Origin: Pseudomonadota bacterium
Lineage (GTDB): Bacteria > Pseudomonadota > Alphaproteobacteria > Rhodospirillales > 2-02-FULL-58-16
Direction of reading: 5' to 3'
DNA length: 8,755 bases
Assembly (NCBI GenBank): GCA_022567015.1
Contig: JADFHR010000136.1
Coordinates: 1-8,755 of the forward strand
Below are positions 6,075 through 8,755 of the stretch, piece after piece. The stretch's first letter is position 1. Every line of letters starts with the position of its first letter. Under the pieces are notes generated by a model. That model was not told the origin of the DNA. It was given only the letters and a program-made list of their open reading frames with translations, and did no database searches. Made by a program: the position numbers and the translations under genes.

Positions 6075-7181
6075 ATGACGCGTTCAACTATGCGCCGTGC
6101 GGCCCGGTGTATGGCCGTGGCGGTGTTGGTTACCTACGCAACCGCGGCCGGTCTCATGGGATCGCCGGTTCTCGAGGCGCCGGCCGTCGCCCAGACCATG
6201 GGCCAGGTCCCGGGTCAGTCGCTGGGCGGCGTCAGCGACACCGAGTTCTGGCGCCAAATCCGCCGTGGCGTGGTGGGAACCGTGTCCCTTCCGGACAAGC
6301 AGGCCGCCGTGCTGGTGCAGTCCGAAGGGGACAACTGGCGGGCTATGCGCAACGGTCCGGTTTCCACGTTCGGGGGTTGGGTGTTGCTGGCGATGATCGT
6401 TGTCCTTGCGGTCTTTTTCGCCGTGCGCGGCCGTATCCGTGTCGATTCGGGGCTCTCGGGGCGAACCGTTGAACGTTTCAACGCGCTGGAACGATTTACC
6501 CATTGGCTGACCGCGTCGTCCTTCATCGTGCTCGCCCTGACCGGGCTCAACGTCCTTTACGGGCGATACGTTCTGATGCCGATTATCGGCCAGGACACCT
6601 TCGCCGCGCTCACCTATTGGGGGAAGCTCGCCCACAATTACATCGCCTTTGCCTTCATGATCGGCCTTGCCCTGATGGTATTCGTGTGGGTCAAGGACAA
6701 CCTGCCCAGCCGTGAGGATCTGACGTGGATGGCCAAGGGCGGGGGCTTGTTCGTCAAGGGTGTGCACCCGCCGGCGAAGAAATTCAATTTCGGGCAGAAG
6801 GCGATCTTCTGGGTCGTCGTCCTGGGCGGCACCTCGCTTGCCTATACCGGGCTGAGCCTCATGTTTTTCTTCGATCTGAAGGTCTTTTCCGCCAGCTTCG
6901 TCTTGCTCAACCTGTTCGGGTTCGACCTGCCGACCCAACTGACGGCGCTGCAGGAAAGCCAGTTGGCGCAGTTGTGGCACGCCGTCCTGGCGCTGATCGT
7001 GACCGCCGTCATCATCGCCCATATCTACATCGGGTCGCTTGGCATGGAAGGCGCCTTCGACGCCGTGTCCACCGGCCAGGTCGACGAGAACTGGGCGCGC
7101 GAACACCACAGCCTGTGGGTCGCCGAAGTGAAGGGCGAGGCGCCGCCGTCGGCGCCGATGGAACGGCCCCCGGCGGAGTGA
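6075..7181 (+). CDS. fdhC: Formate dehydrogenase cytochrome b (gamma) subunit
   Basis: Membrane subunit that binds two b hemes and reduces quinone. The 368 aa begin with a signal-peptide-like region (R7-R8, hydrophobic 12-29, likely cleavage at A37-V-A39). Next come a probable periplasmic segment (about 40-98, with FWRQIRRGVVG), one extra helix (99-117), and a four-helix core like E. coli FdnI. Core helices are near 145-163, 187-206, 243-265 and 300-321. The expected heme ligands are all visible: H143 in RFTHW, H187 in LAHNY, and H302 and H316 in WHAVLALIVTAVIIAHIY. The C-terminal tail is Pro-rich and cytoplasmic. GGGAG (6062-6066) precedes the ATG by 8 bases; the longer open frame from 5820 lacks family features and overlaps the lipoprotein gene. 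It is separated from fdhB by a terminator and a lipoprotein gene, so expression may differ from that of fdhAB. Confidence 0.93.
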   Translation: MTRSTMRRAARCMAVAVLVTYATAAGLMGSPVLEAPAVAQTMGQVPGQSLGGVSDTEFWRQIRRGVVGTVSLPDKQAAVLVQSEGDNWRAMRNGPVSTFGGWVLLAMIVVLAVFFAVRGRIRVDSGLSGRTVERFNALERFTHWLTASSFIVLALTGLNVLYGRYVLMPIIGQDTFAALTYWGKLAHNYIAFAFMIGLALMVFVWVKDNLPSREDLTWMAKGGGLFVKGVHPPAKKFNFGQKAIFWVVVLGGTSLAYTGLSLMFFFDLKVFSASFVLLNLFGFDLPTQLTALQESQLAQLWHAVLALIVTAVIIAHIYIGSLGMEGAFDAVSTGQVDENWAREHHSLWVAEVKGEAPPSAPMERPPAE

Positions 7182-7216
7182 TCCGCCGGCCCGCACCCTG
7201 TTTTGCCAATTAACCC

Positions 7217-7246
7217 GAGGGCGGCCCAGGGCCGCCCTCCTGGTTT
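7217..7246 (+). terminator. Hairpin terminator after fdhC
   Basis: A perfect 10-bp stem GAGGGCGGCC/GGCCGCCCTC (7217-7226 with 7230-7239), triloop CAG, is followed by CTGGTTT. The stem is strong but the T tract is weak. It lies 35 bases after the fdhC stop and before the promoter of the ModE-like gene, marking the end of the fdh set. Confidence 0.65.
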
Positions 7247-7301
7247 GCGGCGTCCGCTCCCATCCGCTCCCGCGAAAACCGGCCCTGGCCCGGCGACGGC
7301 G

Positions 7302-7331
7302 TTGACATACCCCCGTCATCGCCGGTTTGAT
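7302..7331 (+). promoter_or_regulatory. Promoter of the modE-like gene
   Basis: TTGACA (7302-7307, perfect -35) is followed after 18 bases by TTTGAT (7326-7331, 4 of 6). Initiation near 7338 would give a leader of about 24 bases before the ATG at 7362. No obvious ModE-type palindrome overlaps it. Confidence 0.45.
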
Positions 7332-7361
7332 GGCGGTGGACAGTGTTTTGGGCCTGCAGTC

Positions 7362-7730
7362 ATGGAAAGCTCCAGAAAAACGCAGCCCCGGCTCCGCATC
7401 CTCATCGGCGCCGCCACCGCCCTCGGTCCCGGCAAGGTGGACCTGCTCGAGGCCATCGTCGAGACCGGGTCGATTTCGGCCGCGGCGCGGACCATGGGCA
7501 TGTCCTACCGTCGGGCATGGCTGCTGGTGGACACCATGAACCGGTGTTTTCACGGGAATCTGGTGACCAAGGCCACCGGCGGGCGCGGCGGCGGCGGCAC
7601 CAAGGTCACGCCCATGGGTCTGGACGTCCTGCGCCGTTACCGGGACATGGAGGCGAAGGCCGAAGCCAGCGTCCGCGACGAGGTCGCGGCGTTCGCCGAA
7701 CTGCTGAGCGAGACGGCGCACAAGGATTGA
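7362..7730 (+). CDS. ModE-type winged-helix DNA-binding protein, no molybdate domain
   Basis: The 122 aa correspond to the N-terminal DNA-binding domain of ModE, the molybdate-responsive repressor/activator. After LRILIGAATALGPGKVDLLE (11-30) comes the helix-turn-helix G36-S-I-S-A-A-A-R-T-M-G-M-S-Y-R-R-A-W53 with its following helix to N60. The wing (66-84) is LVTKATGGRGGGGTKVTP, also typical of ModE. The C-terminal Mop molybdate-binding domains, which roughly double the length of E. coli ModE, are absent, so it may not sense molybdate directly. Such short versions are common in proteobacteria. The ATG at 7362 is the family-like start, but the ribosome site is poor. Its position just after a molybdoenzyme operon suggests control of that operon or of molybdate uptake. 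The target is inferred. Confidence 0.85.
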   Translation: MESSRKTQPRLRILIGAATALGPGKVDLLEAIVETGSISAAARTMGMSYRRAWLLVDTMNRCFHGNLVTKATGGRGGGGTKVTPMGLDVLRRYRDMEAKAEASVRDEVAAFAELLSETAHKD

Positions 7731-7843
7731 CGGGGTTGGCCTATCGAGGACTTCGCCGCGCCGTTACCCCCGGCGGCCGTCGTTCCCCGGGGCGCCAGCA
7801 GGGGCGGCCGTTCGCCCCGCCCGAGGCAGCGCCCGGCGGACCC

Positions 7844-7966
7844 TCACAGACGCGCGCTGGCGGAAGAGAAATACTCGGCGCTGGAGATTTCGGCGACGCC
7901 AAGAACAACGCCGACGACGATGGCGATGACCACGGCGGCGGCCATACCGAACCACATGGCGTTCAT
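7844..7966 (-). CDS. Single-span membrane miniprotein (40 aa)
   Basis: The minus strand encodes a 40-aa protein: a short N-terminus (MNAMWFGM), one strongly hydrophobic helix rich in Ala, Val and Ile (about 8-25), then a short tail E-I-S-S-A-E-Y-F-S-S-A-S-A-R-L. The case for a real gene is good. GGAGG (plus-strand 7976-7980) sits 9 bases before the ATG, and a near-consensus minus-strand promoter lies just upstream. The opposite strand and other frames give only Arg-rich nonsense. It is convergent with the ModE-like gene; a 6-bp GC hairpin (7801-7806 with 7813-7818) between them might serve as a weak terminator for either. I recall short alphaproteobacterial proteins with a similar 'SS...F-S-x-x-x-V/A-R-L' end but cannot name a family. 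Likely an inner-membrane microprotein; partner unknown. Confidence 0.65.
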   Translation of the reverse strand: MNAMWFGMAAAVVIAIVVGVVLGVAEISSAEYFSSASARL

Positions 7967-8032
7967 CGGGCAAATCCTCCGTCTACGGCCGCACCGGGGT
8001 GGATAAATGGTTCCGCAGCGACGGCTAGGCCT

Positions 8033-8060
8033 ATTGTATAGGAACGCCGGCCCGTTTCAA
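8033..8060 (-). promoter_or_regulatory. Minus-strand sigma70-like promoter for the 40-aa gene
   Basis: Read on the minus strand, TTGAAA (plus 8055-8060, 5 of 6) is followed after 16 bases by TACAAT (plus 8033-8038, 5 of 6). Transcription would run leftward into the 40-aa membrane gene with a leader of roughly 60 bases. It is the best promoter match in the window, which supports the small gene as expressed. Confidence 0.55.
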
Positions 8061-8143
8061 CCCGGGCCGTTGCCGCCGCCCGGACGCCGGAGACCGCGGG
8101 TCCGGCGTTCCACTTGGGCATGACAGGCTCGGGCGGGGGCGTT

Positions 8144-8545
8144 ATGCTTTCCCGCGCCACCGTGAAGATGTTTCTGGGGACCGAGATGTCGGGTGAAGAA
8201 GAGAGAAACCTGGGCGACACGTCGCAGGTGTTTCTCAAACACCTGGAGGGAACGGGTTTCTTTCAGCAAATCACGGATCTGGAGAAAAACCTGAGGGCCA
8301 TCGCCGAGGATCTCCAGACCCTTGGCAAAACCGCGACCCAGCGCCTGGAGGAAACGGAGAGCCTGGCGGCCCACGTCCTTGCCGTGGAGGCGATACTCAC
8401 GGTCATGCTGAAAGCCAATCCCGTGGAAACCGGGGAGGTCGAGGCCATGGTCACGGAAAAAACCGCCGGCCTTTCCGATAGCCCCGAGGGAAGCCCCGCC
8501 GTGCAAACCATTGCAGCGGACATTCTTTCCGGAGCGCGCGACTGA
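8144..8545 (+). CDS. Hypothetical coiled-coil protein (133 aa)
   Basis: I do not recognise this protein. From the ATG at 8144 it is 133 aa, acidic and soluble. A long helical stretch (about residues 38-80, including ITDLEKNLRAIAEDLQTLG and QRLEETESLAAHVLAVEAIL) has heptad-like spacing of Leu/Ile and looks like a coiled coil. The tail has a Ser/Pro/Gly linker and a last short helix, AVQTIAADILSGARD. The start is uncertain. 8144 has GGCGGGGG just upstream. A weak promoter-like pair (ATGACA 8120-8125, 17 bases, TATGCT 8143-8148) and a GGGGA (8175-8179) would instead favour the ATG at 8186, giving 119 aa beginning MSGEEERN. 8168 is a third option. It is transcribed away from the 40-aa gene, and nothing links it to formate metabolism. 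A 7-bp GC hairpin (8534-8554) spans its stop. Coding is likely; role unknown. Confidence 0.65.
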   Translation: MLSRATVKMFLGTEMSGEEERNLGDTSQVFLKHLEGTGFFQQITDLEKNLRAIAEDLQTLGKTATQRLEETESLAAHVLAVEAILTVMLKANPVETGEVEAMVTEKTAGLSDSPEGSPAVQTIAADILSGARD

Positions 8546-8649
8546 TCCGCGCGCCGTTGCGGGCCGGGCCGGCGGGGCGTAGGAGCCTGTTCCGGTGTGT
8601 CCGCCACCGCTGATGTTTCCATCCCAATTAATACCAAGGGGCGCTGATC

Positions 8650-8755
8650 ATGACCCATAGAGACGGCTTACCAAGGTTTTCGGCTAGGAGCGTGCGCTGT
8701 GGCGATGCGGGGCATCGCGAAGCGTGCGCGACGCCGTCCGAAAGCCTTGGTAAGC
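8650..8755 (+). CDS. Possible partial open reading frame at the right edge
   Basis: An ATG at 8650, preceded by AAGGGG (8636-8641) at a suitable distance, opens a frame that is still open at the window edge (35 codons). The first residues are MTHRDGLPRFSARSVRC. It runs through the whole inverted repeat at 8666-8755, so its composition is dictated by that structure, and it matches no family I know. It could be a real gene start disrupted by a palindromic element, or chance. Confidence 0.15.
   Translation, partial: MTHRDGLPRFSARSVRCGDAGHREACATPSESLGK
8666..8755. repeat. Large 90-base inverted repeat / structured hairpin
   Basis: The outer arms are GCTTACCAAGGTTTTCGG (8666-8683) and CCGAAAGCCTTGGTAAGC (8738-8755): 17 Watson-Crick pairs plus one G:T. 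Inside, 8690-8698 pairs with 8721-8729 (9 pairs, two G:T), and GCGATGC/GCATCGC (8702-8708 with 8712-8718) closes on a GGG loop. The whole 90 bases can fold as one long interrupted hairpin. TACCAAGG also occurs just outside at 8632-8639. The right arm ends at the window edge, so the true extent is unknown. It may be a palindromic intergenic repeat, a MITE-like element or a structured RNA. Confidence 0.7.

Noticed and set aside
6084..7721. 545-codon minus-strand frame opposite fdhC and the ModE-like gene
   Set aside because: It crosses two well-supported + strand genes and a terminator, and its product is low-complexity Arg/Gly/His-rich sequence.
8534..8554. GC hairpin over the stop of the coiled-coil gene as a terminator
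   Set aside because: A 7-bp alternating GC stem with a 7-base loop and no T run; likely compositional.

Overview
The window is GC-rich chromosomal DNA, most likely from an alphaproteobacterium of the Rhodospirillales kind. This placement is inferred from gene order and protein style; no taxonomic marker gene is present. Its core is a complete locus for a membrane-bound, periplasm-facing formate dehydrogenase with a Cys (not Sec) active site. All the large genes are on the + strand.

Layout. 1-287 has no convincing gene but holds two diverged copies of a G/C hairpin repeat. 288-626 is an acidic 112-aa orphan gene. 634-753 is a perfect 30-bp tandem array of the same hairpin. 754-1062 is an intergenic leader with an AT-rich patch, a good sigma70-like promoter (936-964) and an unusual Shine-Dalgarno/hairpin/A7 leader. 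1063-1686 encodes a TorD-family chaperone. After a 205-bp gap with a small palindrome come a 67-aa Tat-signal protein (1892-2095), the catalytic subunit fdhA (2117-4990) and the 4x[4Fe-4S] subunit fdhB (5003-5599). A strong intrinsic terminator (5620-5653) follows fdhB. Beyond it lie a 72-aa lipoprotein gene (5681-5899) and the cytochrome b subunit fdhC (6075-7181), closed by a second hairpin terminator. Next is a stand-alone ModE-type DNA-binding protein (7362-7730) with its own promoter. Convergent to it, on the minus strand, is a 40-aa membrane miniprotein (7844-7966) with a strong promoter and ribosome site. Then comes a coiled-coil protein of unknown function (8144-8545). The right edge is a 90-base structured inverted repeat.

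How the parts work together. The TorD-like chaperone probably guards folding and cofactor loading of FdhA before Tat export. FdhA oxidises formate to CO2 at Mo/W-bis-MGD and passes electrons through its own [4Fe-4S] cluster to the four clusters of FdhB. FdhC then delivers them through two b hemes to the quinone pool. FdhB lacks the C-terminal membrane helix of E. coli FdnH, while FdhC has an extra secreted N-terminal segment and an extra helix, so anchoring is probably done by FdhC. The ModE-like protein suggests molybdenum-linked control, but it has no molybdate-binding domain.

Most of the window is a recognisable respiratory module. The less explained items are the hairpin repeat family bracketing the orphan gene, the 40-aa membrane protein, the lipoprotein inserted between fdhB and fdhC behind a terminator, and the large inverted repeat at the right edge.
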